A stretch of 64,000 nucleotides of DNA from Trichomonas vaginalis G3 (GCF_026262505.1 NC_067204.1:25017300-25081299); one strand, 5' to 3'. Shown: positions 28,756-38,282, numbered from the stretch's first letter. The notes: generated by a model not told the origin, from the sequence alone. Translations and numbers: made by a program.

Positions 28756-29223
28756 TTATGTAAATAATGAGTCAAAATTTCTTTTCATCATTACATCGCT
28801 GACATTAATTATATCATCAATACCTTTTTCATTTATTCTCTTCATTAGTTCTGCAATAATGACGAATATATAATCTGTTAATTTATTCTCTTCATCAATG
28901 GTTATAGAATGATTTGAAATCGAATCATTAACACCTCTAAATAAATCAATAACTTCAGGATACACGTTTTTAATGTCTCGAATAACCTGACCCGTATCCT
29001 GTTGTTCCTCTGTTTCTTCCTCTTCGTTTATGTCTCTAGCCATCATCAACGCAGCCATAACCGGAGGGTTTGTTGCTACCTGTTCGAAAATCTGTCCGTT
29101 ATGTACGGTATATCTAAATAATTTCTTTGTGTTTGTTAAAACATTTGAAACAAGTCTTTTAAAACCATCTACAAAATTTCCCGTTTCACCTAATGTTCTT
29201 GCAGCATCTACAAGTTCACTCAT
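28756..29223 (-). CDS. Unknown protein of the tail-fibre-like block, 155 aa
   Basis: ATG at 29223 (MSELVDAARTLGETGNF) overlaps the stop of the upstream gene (ATGAGTGA overlap), typical of co-expressed compact viral genes. The middle is acidic (NEEEETEEQQD). The C-terminal part is helical (LTDYIFVIIAELMKRINEKG) and similar in style to the helical segment just before the 28713 start (YDVITELMKK), so the two may share an oligomerisation module. Confidence 0.5.
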   Translation of the reverse strand: MSELVDAARTLGETGNFVDGFKRLVSNVLTNTKKLFRYTVHNGQIFEQVATNPPVMAALMMARDINEEEETEEQQDTGQVIRDIKNVYPEVIDLFRGVNDSISNHSITIDEENKLTDYIFVIIAELMKRINEKGIDDIINVSDVMMKRNFDSLFT

Positions 29224-30190
29224 TCCCGCTTTCGACCCCAAAAACGTCCATATTCGCTAAGTCAAAAATGAAACCCAGTGGATCGAACTTAATTCCGCCT
29301 TCTTTTTCAATTTCAACGAACTCACTAACATGAGATTTTAAATATTCTTTCGTTAAAATCGTTTTCCCTAATGTCATGCTGTTAACGGAACTATCACCGT
29401 CAAAAGTTAACGAATTCAATTTCGTCATTGATGCTTTTATTTCATACACCGCTTTATCGATAGTTTTTGGCTCACCTTCTTTAGAAGTGTATGAAACATT
29501 AATGAATGAATTATATGTATTCATGAATGAGTTAAAATCAATGATTTTCATTAATGAAGCTTTTAATGATTCATTAACTGTTGAATCCCTTAATTCAATT
29601 ACTGAACTGTCATTTATGAAAGGTACACTGCAAACCGTCGAGTTAGGGTCAAATGCCGAAGTCGGCTGGGGAGTATTAATTATATAAGTCATTAAATCAT
29701 TAAGTGATGTAAATAATGTTGTTGTTTTTAATTTAATTTCTTTAGCATCTGTTATATACGGTAATTTTATTTCTGTAGTTTCTGAATTAAAGATATTCGC
29801 TAAAATGTTTTGTAAACTGTTTTGAACAGCTGTATAAACCGTTGAATTCGGAACCCTTACGATTTCACCGTCCATCAGAAAGGGCATTGCACATGGCGTA
29901 GTGCTTGGGTCAAATCTTTCGGGATTATAATTCAACATATATTCTAATGCTTCATAAACAGACCTATATACTGTTGTGTTATCTTTTTCAATAATTTCAC
30001 CAGTTTTAATAAAAGGCATTGTACATGGCGTTAATATTGGAATAAATTTTTCATATTCTTTCCATGAGATATAATGTTCAGTTTTTCCATCAGTGATTAT
30101 TAAATGCTCATCATCAAATGAAAACGTGTATGAACCAAAAATTAATCTTTTCGCCCTATCAGCTTCATAAGAATATGCGGATATACTCAT
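29216..30190 (-). CDS. Four-repeat protein of the tail-fibre-like block, 324 aa
   Basis: Starts MSISAYSYEADRAKR. Four tandem repeats are visible, each about 45-65 residues: TPCTMPFIKTGEIIEKDNTT, TPCAMPFLMDGEIVRVPNST, IKLPYITDAKEIKLKTTT and TVCSVPFINDSSVIELRDST. Each is followed by VY.S....L..I-type helices. The repeats alternate a beta strand pair with an amphipathic helix, as in fibre or baseplate shafts. First gene of the leftward block 30190-27284. No signal peptide. Function inferred only from the neighbours. Confidence 0.6.
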   Translation of the reverse strand: MSISAYSYEADRAKRLIFGSYTFSFDDEHLIITDGKTEHYISWKEYEKFIPILTPCTMPFIKTGEIIEKDNTTVYRSVYEALEYMLNYNPERFDPSTTPCAMPFLMDGEIVRVPNSTVYTAVQNSLQNILANIFNSETTEIKLPYITDAKEIKLKTTTLFTSLNDLMTYIINTPQPTSAFDPNSTVCSVPFINDSSVIELRDSTVNESLKASLMKIIDFNSFMNTYNSFINVSYTSKEGEPKTIDKAVYEIKASMTKLNSLTFDGDSSVNSMTLGKTILTKEYLKSHVSEFVEIEKEGGIKFDPLGFIFDLANMDVFGVESGNE

Positions 30191-30209
30191 ATTTTTAATT
30201 ATAATAAAA

Positions 30210-30401
30210 ATGTTGTTCTATTTGCAAAGTACAGACCCTAATGATTACGGGACATTAAAATTACAAACTAACCTTGGTCTTCAGAATGAACCACTAGCTT
30301 TCAGAGTTCTTGATTTTAGCACTATCGCTTCATTTGTTATAACAGACTGTTGTAAACAGAAATTCATCAAAAGTGACACCTCAGAAAAGCTAAAATATTG
30401 A
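30210..30401 (+). CDS. Small reading beside the fibre block, 63 aa
   Basis: MLFYLQSTDPNDYGTLKLQT with an ordered, beta-like composition and a TTTTTAATTATAATAAAA start region as in neighbouring genes. It is short for its apparent fold and may be the beginning of a once longer virion gene. No recognised family. Confidence 0.35.
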   Translation: MLFYLQSTDPNDYGTLKLQTNLGLQNEPLAFRVLDFSTIASFVITDCCKQKFIKSDTSEKLKY

Positions 30402-30753
30402 ATTTTTGGAACTTTTGATAGAGCACGTTTTTAAATATTAATTAAAGTAAATGTATATTTTGTAAAGATTCTTTTTAATAAAAAAATAAAATTTTGAAGA
30501 AGAACACAAAATCTTCTGAAAAATAATATCACATAAACTCATATTATTTTCTAATATATAACTATTTTATATAAAAATCAAATTCAATGATCTTAAAAGC
30601 GAAGGATAACCCTCAAAATTTACGAATATAATGAGTGGGAATATAATGCTTATCTATCATAAAACCATATGAAATATCAATTTTTGCTTTACGCCTAATT
30701 TTTGACGACAATTAGCAAAAAATGTTAAATGTTAACACTCAGTCCATTTGAAT
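30402..30753. other. No gene seen
   Basis: About 350 bases of very AT-rich sequence between a small reading and the minor-capsid-like gene. No repeat or RNA gene supported. It may hold decayed coding sequence. Confidence 0.4.
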
Positions 30754-31362
30754 ATGAAAAATAAAATTCATTTTAAAGCAAGAAATAAATATGATATTGA
30801 TACGTTAGAGAAAAAGATTCAGGATCTCATTGATGAAAAATTTAACGGAGCCCTTAACTGTGAATTAACTGATTCAGGAATAATAAAATTTAGTTCCGAA
30901 AAAGAATTTAAAATTAGTGATATGACTCATCGAGCACGTTTATTACTAGGTGCTTATCATCAAGAATTACCATTAAAATCTTCTATTGAAAATCAAAAAT
31001 ATATAATTGAAATGAAATCTGCACCCTACATATGTTATGGAAACTGTTTATATGTTGAATCAAAAATAAGTAATGTAACAGGAATATCAGGAGTTAATAA
31101 TAAAAATTCTGTTAAAGAATATAAATCGTTCTGTTACGCCGTTAATTCTGTATTCATGCCTAATTTTCCGATTTTATTAAGGCACGAAGGAAAATGGGTT
31201 CGAATTCAACCACATCACTTAAAAGATATGACATTTAGATTAGTTGATTTTCAAGGCGAACCAATTGAAATTAAAGCTCCTGTGCAGATGACCATAGAAG
31301 TTGATTTTTGGTCTAATATAAGAGCTAATGGACTAGATGATGAACCAGGTATAAAAATATAA
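30754..31362 (+). CDS. Minor-capsid-like (PX-type) protein, about 202 aa
   Basis: ATG at 30754 (MKNKIHFKARNKYDIDTLEK). The C-terminal region FRLVDFQGEPIEIKAPVQMT ends in a strand pair IEVDFWSN, the pattern found in single-jelly-roll minor capsid proteins and paralleled by YNVDIVDANFVPVKL in element 1. The middle has YICYGNCLYVESKI, also strand-like. Length fits a small capsid protein. The penton role is inferred from family knowledge. Open throughout. Confidence 0.5.
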   Translation: MKNKIHFKARNKYDIDTLEKKIQDLIDEKFNGALNCELTDSGIIKFSSEKEFKISDMTHRARLLLGAYHQELPLKSSIENQKYIIEMKSAPYICYGNCLYVESKISNVTGISGVNNKNSVKEYKSFCYAVNSVFMPNFPILLRHEGKWVRIQPHHLKDMTFRLVDFQGEPIEIKAPVQMTIEVDFWSNIRANGLDDEPGIKI

Positions 31363-31370
31363 ATTTTAAA

Positions 31371-31988
31371 TTAATTCGTTAAAACATATTTCAAGCAAAG
31401 TTTATATTCTGTTGAAAGTTTTGTGTATTCATTCGAATATTTATACTTAAGCTCAACTCCTGTAGTTCCTGGTGTTTCGATTATTCTAACATTACCGATT
31501 TTCATAAATACCGGCATCTGACCGCAGCATTCGATTTCAGGGTCAAGATAATCAATAACGCACTGTTTCCCTGTTATTCTTGATATAACATTTTCTAAAT
31601 CCTCCTTTGTTAATATTATTTGATTCTTACTAATAAGATTTGTCAAAAGCTTCTTATCGTCTTTGAGTAATATTGTTTGGTATAAATTAAGGAGGTAATG
31701 GTCTACGTTATCTGAAGGATTAGTTTGAATAGTTGAATATGGATTATCTTGAGCATCACGCGATATGATTGGTTCTAATGGAGGTGGATATTCTAACTTA
31801 ACTTCACTGTTAGCGTTTGTGTTTGAAGCTGTGTTTAAATTAACGGATTTTAGCTCCGGCTCTTTATCTTTCAAGTTTTCGGAGCTGTAATTTTTGATTA
31901 TAATATTATTTGTCGTTCTTGAATCAACATTCGACGTCGGTTCAATAGGAACATTCACTGCACCGGCTAAGATGGATTTACTTCTCAT
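31371..31988 (-). CDS. Conserved Polinton protein with E-x-CCG motif, 205 aa
   Basis: Starts MRSKSILAGAVNVPIEPTSN. The N-terminal half is Ser/Asn-rich and probably disordered. The C-terminal half has a helical part (LLTNLISKNQIILTKEDLEN) then DYLDPEIECCGQMPVFMKIG and a beta-rich end (GVELKYKYSNEY). The C-terminal half matches 1331-1606 of element 1, so it is a core gene of this Polinton lineage. Family unknown. Convergent with the minor-capsid-like gene, 8 bases apart. Confidence 0.6.
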   Translation of the reverse strand: MRSKSILAGAVNVPIEPTSNVDSRTTNNIIIKNYSSENLKDKEPELKSVNLNTASNTNANSEVKLEYPPPLEPIISRDAQDNPYSTIQTNPSDNVDHYLLNLYQTILLKDDKKLLTNLISKNQIILTKEDLENVISRITGKQCVIDYLDPEIECCGQMPVFMKIGNVRIIETPGTTGVELKYKYSNEYTKLSTEYKLCLKYVLTN

Positions 31989-32023
31989 TTTCTAGAGAAT
32001 AAAAACCTTTTATTACTATAAAA

Positions 32024-32416
32024 ATGAATAATATCTTTGATAAAGGTTTAAACGTGAAACTTGAAAATGAAAATCTTGTTGAATTCACTGAAACGGGCGC
32101 AGTTTATAAAGATGTTGAGGTGTTAAATAAGAAATCAAAAGGCAGAAGTCGAAATATGAACATCGATTATAAACCATTTACTATTTACGTAAATGATGGA
32201 TCTGGTGGTTCAAATATTAAATATGCAGAAAGTAATAGAGTTTATGCGTTAAAAGGTGAGGCACCATCAATTAAAAACAGTTATTCTAATCTTTATCCTC
32301 AAAAACTAACTGATCCAGAAAGTGTGGACATGAATGACACCAAAAATATAAACAGAAATGGTGATAGAGATGGATGGAATCTATTCACTACACCTCATCT
32401 AAAAATAAAGCTTTAA
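32024..32416 (+). CDS. Unknown Polinton protein, 130 aa
   Basis: MNNIFDKGLNVKLENENLVE, with a charged middle and a central TIYVNDGSGGSNIKYAES, ending TTPHLKIKL. Divergent from the 31371-31988 gene across 35 bases. Its last bases overlap the convergent packaging-ATPase gene by 4 bases. No family recognised. Confidence 0.5.
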   Translation: MNNIFDKGLNVKLENENLVEFTETGAVYKDVEVLNKKSKGRSRNMNIDYKPFTIYVNDGSGGSNIKYAESNRVYALKGEAPSIKNSYSNLYPQKLTDPESVDMNDTKNINRNGDRDGWNLFTTPHLKIKL

Positions 32417-33316
32417 AATAATGTTGGTCTTTCCCAAGGTATATTTTTAACATTAATTGTATTAGTCATTATATGAATTTCTAAATATGAACGTGGTGAA
32501 ATGAGTGATTTATAAGCATCCCAGATTTCATCAAAAGGTAATGTTATACCTGATTGCTTCCAAATTAATTCTATATCGTATTTTGAGAAACCTTGAAATA
32601 TAACGAAATCAGTAATGAGACGTTTAATGTTTAAAGCTAAAAACCTCCACGTTTGCATAAGTATTGCTACAGTCATGTGATAATGTCTGACTTTAGTAAT
32701 TAAATTAGCTAATGGTGAATCTGGTTTTGAAACTAAACCTTTACCAGCGAAATCATCACAAACTAATAAAGTGTTTGATGGATATTTTTTAAAAGGATAT
32801 TTTGAAAGTTTTGAGAGAATGTAGTTTGTCAATCGTTTCATATCATACGTACCATCCTGCTGTCTCAAATGATGTTTATCAATAATTCTTTCCATTTCTT
32901 CCGAGGTCTTTTGCATTCCTGATTGTATGAATTCAACTATTGCATAATATTTCTTCTTTCTTCTTATATATCGTTGAAGAAAAGAAATTAATTCGCTATC
33001 TGGAACTTTAATTACTGATGCCTGAACTTTACCATAAACGTCTTCGCTGTTGAATCCATTGAATCTGAAGTTGCTGATATAATGATTTGGTCATAATATG
33101 AATTAATCGGAGAATAGCTTCAGAGCCTAAACGTTCAGTAATTAAAATATGACGAATTAAATTAAAAGTCTTTCCCGAACCCATTTTTCCGCAATAGAAA
33201 TACACACCGTTTGAACAGAACTGATAATCCTTACTGAAGGGAAGAATTAATGAACTATTGAGTTTATCAGATTTTTCATTCATTTTTTCATCTACTTCTT
33301 CAAATAAATGTTTCAT
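32413..33316 (-). pseudogene. FtsK/HerA-type packaging ATPase of Polinton 2
   Basis: Starts MKHLFEEVDEKMNEKSDKLN; Walker A is GKMGSGKTF. Walker B is TLLVCDDFAGKGLV and the following segment VRHYHMTVAILMQTWR matches the LRHFNISVVICVQT segment of the element 1 ATPase. The final part IFQGFSKYDIELIWK corresponds to LFPGLSEDDFMELMK. Function: pumping DNA into the capsid. The gene seems broken. Confidence 0.8.
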
Positions 33317-33332
33317 TTTATTATAATTAAAA

Positions 33333-34223
33333 ATGCAAGTCAGAAATTTTGTTAATACCGTTCCCAGTCTTAATGATAAAAGTATTAAAATCTATTATGA
33401 GCACATATTTTCACAACCGTTTAAAATAATCAATGGTGAATACATTTATGAATACCCTAAACACTGGGTTGATTATAACACTGGCGAAAAAGCAATTGAA
33501 ATAAGACAGATAAAAACCATTCCTGCAGGACGAACCATTGAATTATATAACTTTGGAATAATAAGAGATAATCATCAATATGATTTACAGATTTATATAG
33601 ATTTAGACACAGGAGATGATATGACAGCATTTAATAAAAAGATTAAATCGGTTCTTATTGAACAGTTAAAAGGTGCCGGATATCCTCAACCTAATGAAGT
33701 TGATATGTTTTATAGTTTTGAAACTAATTCAATAGAATTTCGTGTTAATTCAAATTCAAAAGCTGGTTTCATATTTGATTTAAAAGATGGTGCTGTCGGT
33801 GATGAGATTGAAAATATATACACGAATAAAAATTTTCAAGAGATTACAGGAATTAATAATGATGAATGCTTTTATCGATTTGCTCAGTTCGGAGCAGAAC
33901 AGATAACATTAAATGACCTCCTGGAGTACTTACCAAAATCAATTTCCATTAAAAATGATGATTATTTATTAACATCAATTTCATTTAATGGTGTTTGGTC
34001 CAGAGAAGCGGCAATCATTAAATCAAGTATAAGTGAATTCGCTGAAGATTCTATTTTATGTTTATCAAACTGTTTATATTCTCCGCCGAAGCATTATTCA
34101 ATAACTAATTATGTTAATAAATTTAATATAAAATTAGTTGAACCATCGAGCCTAAAAGATATTGTCCTTCCTGATGACAGAAAAGATAGTATTATTATCG
34201 AACTCATATTAATCGCTTATTAA
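33333..34223 (+). CDS. Unknown beta-rich Polinton protein, 296 aa
   Basis: ATG 33333 (MQVRNFVNTVPSLNDKSIKI), divergent from the ATPase gene across 16 bases. The chain is strand-rich with many aromatic residues (IKIYYEHIFSQPFKI, YDLQIYIDLDTGDDM, FGVWSREA-type segments) and lacks signal peptide or membrane span. It resembles a virion structural protein in composition and position, and may be a capsid or vertex protein, but I recognise no named motif. Open throughout. Confidence 0.45.
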   Translation: MQVRNFVNTVPSLNDKSIKIYYEHIFSQPFKIINGEYIYEYPKHWVDYNTGEKAIEIRQIKTIPAGRTIELYNFGIIRDNHQYDLQIYIDLDTGDDMTAFNKKIKSVLIEQLKGAGYPQPNEVDMFYSFETNSIEFRVNSNSKAGFIFDLKDGAVGDEIENIYTNKNFQEITGINNDECFYRFAQFGAEQITLNDLLEYLPKSISIKNDDYLLTSISFNGVWSREAAIIKSSISEFAEDSILCLSNCLYSPPKHYSITNYVNKFNIKLVEPSSLKDIVLPDDRKDSIIIELILIAY

Positions 34224-34240
34224 AATTTAATTATATATAA

Positions 34241-34537
34241 ATGAGTTCAACGACTGAAAGCGCATGGGCTAGTTTTGATGAAGATCCTAAACCGCGGAAC
34301 TATAATAGAATTGTAATTCCTGTAGGTCTTTTATTAGCTGCTGGTGCCGTAGCGGGACCATATTTATATAGAAATTTATATAGAACACCGATTAATTCAA
34401 CTGCCGGGGCTGATCTTATTCCAACAGGTCTGAAAAAATCTACACCGATTCAAACAAGCCCGACACAGGAAAGGAACCGCGAACCACTCGCACGTATTAG
34501 GTCTTTTATTAATTATTTAAAGAATAGAAGAAATTAA
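34241..34537 (+). CDS. Small single-span membrane protein, 98 aa
   Basis: MSSTTESAWASFDEDPKPRN, a membrane span IVIPVGLLLAAGAVAGPYLY near residues 24-43, then a basic C-terminal tail ending INYLKNRRN. Probable inner-virion or membrane-active protein by analogy with other small Polinton membrane proteins. Inference only. Confidence 0.5.
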   Translation: MSSTTESAWASFDEDPKPRNYNRIVIPVGLLLAAGAVAGPYLYRNLYRTPINSTAGADLIPTGLKKSTPIQTSPTQERNREPLARIRSFINYLKNRRN

Positions 34538-34547
34538 TTTGTAATAA

Positions 34548-34748
34548 ATGACGTCGTTAAATGTAAAAATAATTTGTGATGATATTACTATCATTGATGA
34601 TGTAAGTGAGTGTGATAACATAATTGATAGAATTAATGAACTATTAAAGAGGTTCAGTGGTGAAAAAGTCAGAGTTTCATTAACGTTTAGCTCCGATGAA
34701 AAATTTTATGAGTTAATCATTATGAGAAATGATTTTAATAAGCATTAA
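34548..34748 (+). CDS. Unknown small protein, 66 aa
   Basis: MTSLNVKIICDDITIIDDVS; a compact beta-alpha-beta pattern (VRVSLTFSSDEKFYELIIM). Lies 10 bases after the membrane-protein gene and directly abuts the next ATG (34749). No family recognised. Confidence 0.45.
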   Translation: MTSLNVKIICDDITIIDDVSECDNIIDRINELLKRFSGEKVRVSLTFSSDEKFYELIIMRNDFNKH

Positions 34749-35275
34749 ATGGTATTTTCAACACTATCAGCTTTGTATGGAGGTTATAAAGCTATTGACG
34801 GTTTAACTGGTGGAGCTGTATCAAAAGCTTTAAAAATAATGCTGGAATGCTTGTGGGAGCTGCTGCCAGAAAATTAAAATCTGAAAAGTTAAAGAAATTA
34901 GGTAACTGGGTCGCTGACCAGTCGCAAAACCTTTTAGGTGAAGATAATGAAATATCTAAGCAGCTAAAAGATTTTAAAGGTCAGTTGAATGGCGAAGAGT
35001 TTAAATTAAATTCACTTAAAGAAAAGGAGAAACAGCCAGAATATCCACCAATTGAGGCACCGCCGATTAATTCAGCACCTGCGCCATCACCAGCGCCAGT
35101 AACTGCAGTCGCACCATATGACCCTGGCGGTTATGGAAGACCTTTTGACCCTAAAACAGGAGGTTCTAATTGGTTCCATTACGGTCGAAGATATATTTTA
35201 GCTAAAATCGCAAAAGCAAAGAAACTGTTAAAAACTAAAAAGAAACCAAGGGTTTTAAAGCAATTAAATGGTTAG
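34749..35275 (+). pseudogene. Glycine/alanine- and lysine-rich virion-like gene
   Basis: Region begins MVFSTLSALYGGYKAIDG, hydrophobic and Gly/Ala-rich like membrane-active capsid-interior proteins. The downstream reading from 34847 has a Pro/Ala-rich hinge (APPINSAPAPSPAPVTAVAP) and a strongly basic C terminus (AKIAKAKKLLKTKKKPRVLK), like DNA-condensing core proteins. The gene is probably not whole. Assignment to a core protein is inference. Confidence 0.4.
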
Positions 35276-35480
35276 AGATGTTCTCGAATACCCTGCACCA
35301 CCTGAAACGCCTAACAATAATGATTTATATAATCGATTGAAAACTTTAGGTAAAGCGTATTTATGGTTTAATTATCCTTATCATATGGCGGCTTATAAAC
35401 TTTATAAACACTATAAAGAAAGTAATAGACCTTCAACCGACCTAGTTGATCCGCAGGAATTAAGGAAAAGACGACGATAA
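35268..35480 (+). CDS. Unknown small protein, 70 aa
   Basis: ATG 35268 lies inside the end of the preceding gene (8-base overlap). MVRDVLEYPAPPETPNNNDL, then a Tyr-rich helical part (YHMAAYKLYKHYKE) and a basic end LRKRRR. No family recognised; the tight overlap suggests co-expression with the preceding core-like protein. Confidence 0.5.
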   Translation: MVRDVLEYPAPPETPNNNDLYNRLKTLGKAYLWFNYPYHMAAYKLYKHYKESNRPSTDLVDPQELRKRRR

Positions 35481-35529
35481 AAAATAAAGTTAATTTTAAA
35501 AATATTTTTTATTTTTTACTTTTAATAAA

Positions 35530-35769
35530 ATGAGTACTAAAATTACTGAAGCAACAAAACAAAAGTTTTTAGTTGACTACATTAAATCAGGAACTATTCC
35601 AGAAAGTTTTTATGTTCATCAAATGAAAGATGGTAGAGTTCAATTTAGAAAAATTAAGCAGCCATTAGATAAAAATGGTATTTTGAGAAAGATTAAATTA
35701 TATGAAGATAATATAGCAGAACTGAAGAAGAAGTTAGAAGAATTCGAAAAATCAAGATTAAGCGCTTAG
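35530..35769 (+). CDS. Conserved small Polinton protein, 79 aa
   Basis: MSTKITEATKQKFLVDYIKS; the middle YVHQMKDGRVQFRKIKQ and the following coiled-coil helix (ILRKIKLYEDNIAELKKKLE) parallel residues ~40-110 of the 12472-13056 protein of element 1. Immediately after the stop the DNA has GACCC-ATTT-GGGTC, a small hairpin that could act in 3' end formation. Function unknown. Confidence 0.5.
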   Translation: MSTKITEATKQKFLVDYIKSGTIPESFYVHQMKDGRVQFRKIKQPLDKNGILRKIKLYEDNIAELKKKLEEFEKSRLSA

Positions 35770-35819
35770 CGGCGAGACCCATTTGGGTCATGAAATAATA
35801 AATTTTATTTTTATATAAA

Positions 35820-35960
35820 ATGAATTTTACTAATAAATTATTAATTATTGTTTCATTACTTCTCATCTCCCGTGAAGCTCGTTTATGGTATGAATCTATA
35901 AAAGAGTTTGAAGACAGCAGCGATGACATTCCTGAATCATGCCAGCATATTTACTGTTGA
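35820..35960 (+). CDS. Small hydrophobic protein, 46 aa
   Basis: MNFTNKLLIIVSLLLISREA, a signal- or anchor-like N terminus, then an acidic tail ending CQHIYC. Same plan as the 43-codon gene at 13465-13596 of element 1. It follows a TTTTATTTTTATATAAA start region. Last gene of Polinton 2 on this side. Confidence 0.55.
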   Translation: MNFTNKLLIIVSLLLISREARLWYESIKEFEDSSDDIPESCQHIYC

Positions 35961-36060
35961 AAATTCACAAGGTTAGAAATGAGGTTAGATATCGGGTTAG
36001 ATATACCATAAAATTAATTTTATCATTTATGAAAAATTTAGTATATACAGAAATTAAAAA

Positions 36061-36358
36061 AATTTTGAGTTAATTTATTTTTAAGTTTATTTTTTAAAAA
36101 AATTATTTTTATTCTGCAGTGTTAAAATCTATGATAAAAAAAATAAATAAAAAAATTTTAATGTTAATTTTTAAAATTTATTTTTTCAAAAATTATTTTT
36201 TTATTTTGTAAAGTGTCAAAAATTTTAACGTTAATTTTTAAGTTTATTTTTTAAAAAATTATTTTTTATTTTTTGTAAATGTCAAAAATTTTAACGTTAA
36301 TTTTTAAGTTTATTTTTTAAAAAATTATTTTTTATTTTTTGTAAATGTCAAATGTATT
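36061..36358. repeat. AT-rich tandem repeat, 66-bp period
   Basis: TGTCAAAAATTTTAACGTTA, followed by a T-rich tract and TTTTTTGTAAA, recurs at 36214, 36280 and 36346, exactly 66 bp apart, with older, diverged units to the left. The unit resembles the AT-rich gene-start regions of Polinton 2. Marks the right edge of the element. Confidence 0.8.
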
Positions 36359-36385
36359 TTACGTGTCAAACGGTTTTTGTAAATT

Positions 36386-36960
36386 CTAGTAATTTTGGTT
36401 CCGAGGGGCGTAGACCCTTGGTACCGAATTACTAGATACTAACTGCTCCTTGCTGCTGCTTGACCTGCTATAGCTCCTTGATGCCATTGACCTGCCGTAG
36501 CTCCTTGATGCCATTGACCTGCCGTAGCTCCTTGATGCCATTGACCTGCCGTAGCTCCTTGATGCCATTGACCTGCTGTAGCTCCTTGATGCTGCTTGAC
36601 CTGCCGTAGCTCCTTGATGCTGTAGCTCCTTGATGCTGTAGCTCCATGCTGCAGCTTGACCTACTGTAGCCCCTTGATGCTGCTTGATTGTAGATGTTGG
36701 CTTTGAATGATGCCGCTTGACCTGCCGTAGTTCCTTGCTGCAGCTTGATTGTAGATGTTGGCCTTGAATGATGCCGCTTGACTGCCGTAGCCCCTTGCTG
36801 CCGTAGTTCGTTGCTGCCGTAGCTCCTTGCTGCTGCTTGATCGTAGATGTTGCCCTTGAATGCTGCCGCTTGATTGTAGATGTTGCCCTTGAATGCTGCC
36901 GCTTGACCGTAGATGTTGGCTGTGAATGTTATCGCTTCAACCGCTAGCTCCTAACTGCCT
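36386..36960. repeat. 27-bp minisatellite and degenerate derivatives
   Basis: Four exact or near-exact 27-bp units (TTGACCTGCCGTAGCTCC with GATGCCA) from 36483 to 36590, then shorter, scrambled versions of TTGACCTGCCGTAGCTCCTT and GATTGTAGATGTTG to about 36960. The reverse strand of 36386-36568 stays open (MASRSYGRS repeats), as expected from a 27-bp period; I see no sign that it is a gene. Confidence 0.85.
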
Positions 36961-38282
36961 CCAAACAGCCGTTTTGCTATGACCTCAATCACTTTTATTT
37001 ATTATTTTAAATATTATTTAATTTTATTATTTGAATAGGCCAACTTATATTTGAGAAGCTCAATTTGAGACCACTTAATACATTGAAATATCATAAATAT
37101 TGAAATATTAAAAAGTGTATTTCAAAATATTGAAATTATAAAAATTTATAATACTGAAATTGAGACAAATTAATAAATTCAATGTGTTTTTTTTTTGAAA
37201 TAACTCTCAAATATTATTTTTTTGTTTATTTAATGATGAATAAATATGATTGCTTTAGTCAATCATAAAAACTAATTTAAGTTTAAAATAATGAAAGGAT
37301 AATTTGATCGTTTTTTAAAATACAATTATTTTTGATGATTTGCAAGAATCTTTGAAAAGAATATAATATAGGTTCTATTTTTGTAAAATTTATCCAAATC
37401 ATGTATTACATAAATTACGATTAAAACGATGAAAGAACCAAAAAGTGTGTTTTGTGTTTTGTTGTTGCGTGTTGGATGCGGGATCCTGTTATTTCCGAAA
37501 TCGACAAAAAATTTGGAAATTTAATTTCCGAAATCCAAATTATATTAATGTTTTTAATATTCTTATATCAAAAGGATTAAAGTTCATTAAGAGAAAAACA
37601 ATTCTTCTTCTTCAATCTATTGGCGCATTTATTTCTACACGCCAATAAGGAAGGGAAAATTATAAGACACCATGGTGTCTTCAAAACGCTAATTTTTGAT
37701 ATTTTTAACAACCCTATATATATGCACTTGTTTGGATGTCATAAATGCTTGCAGTGTTAATTTTGTCTCATGAAACTTTGGTCATGCGAATAAGTCTTCA
37801 TCATTAAAGGAATTGTTTTTAATACAAATTGCCGAAATTCTGCTAGGAACGAAGTCAAATCTGATTTCTATTAAAGAGAACACTATGAACATGGAGTTTT
37901 CTTACCTTCTTTTTGGCTGCATGCAATCTGGATTTAATCTAATTTTTAATTTGTCTGCAAATAATCTCTTCATCTGGGAGATCATCATCGAAATCACCCA
38001 TCCTGTATATATTAATGCCTTTTCATCTGGAAAGGGCAAACTAGCCCTCAATATATTTTGAAAGCATGTTATCATTATATTCTAACCTATTTGATCACTT
38101 ATTTAGATATTGCACCTTGAATAATACAAACTGAAATAATATTGAGAGAAAAAAAATGCTTTTTACAATAAAATGAAAACATATGTTAGTAATAAGTTGA
38201 TATTAAAATTAAATTTGCAAAATAATATGGGGATTTTTGGAATCATTATCCATAAATTCACATTATATACATATATTTCAAC
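36961..38282. other. Host intergenic DNA, no gene supported
   Basis: Very AT-rich. Short open frames occur (for example near 37445 and 37813) without ATG context or recognisable sequence. A small perfect palindrome GACACCATGGTGTC lies at about 37667. Confidence 0.4.

Larger units (their letters stand above)
18031..35965. mobile_element. Polinton/Maverick element 2, nearly whole
   Basis: About 18 kb with the Polinton gene set: family B DNA polymerase, D5-like primase-helicase, rve integrase with a C-terminal chromodomain-like part, packaging ATPase, minor-capsid-like gene and a row of small genes. In addition it carries an HNH gene and a four-gene tail-fibre-like block. No long major capsid gene was recognised. 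Borders are set by the first and last element-type genes; terminal inverted repeats were not found by eye. About four or five genes look broken and the rest are open, so it is younger or better kept than element 1. Its A/T-rich gene starts resemble those of element 1. Confidence 0.87.

Noticed and set aside
36386-36568. Repeat protein MASRSYGRS on the reverse strand
   Set aside because: The frame is a consequence of a 27-bp period, and no promoter or family is seen.
36483-36590. Regular short repeats suggesting CRISPR
   Set aside because: The 27-bp units are directly joined with no spacers, and this is eukaryotic DNA. It is a minisatellite.
37445-37648. 67-codon frame with a Cys cluster
   Set aside because: No homologue, no initiator and atypical composition. 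Probably chance.
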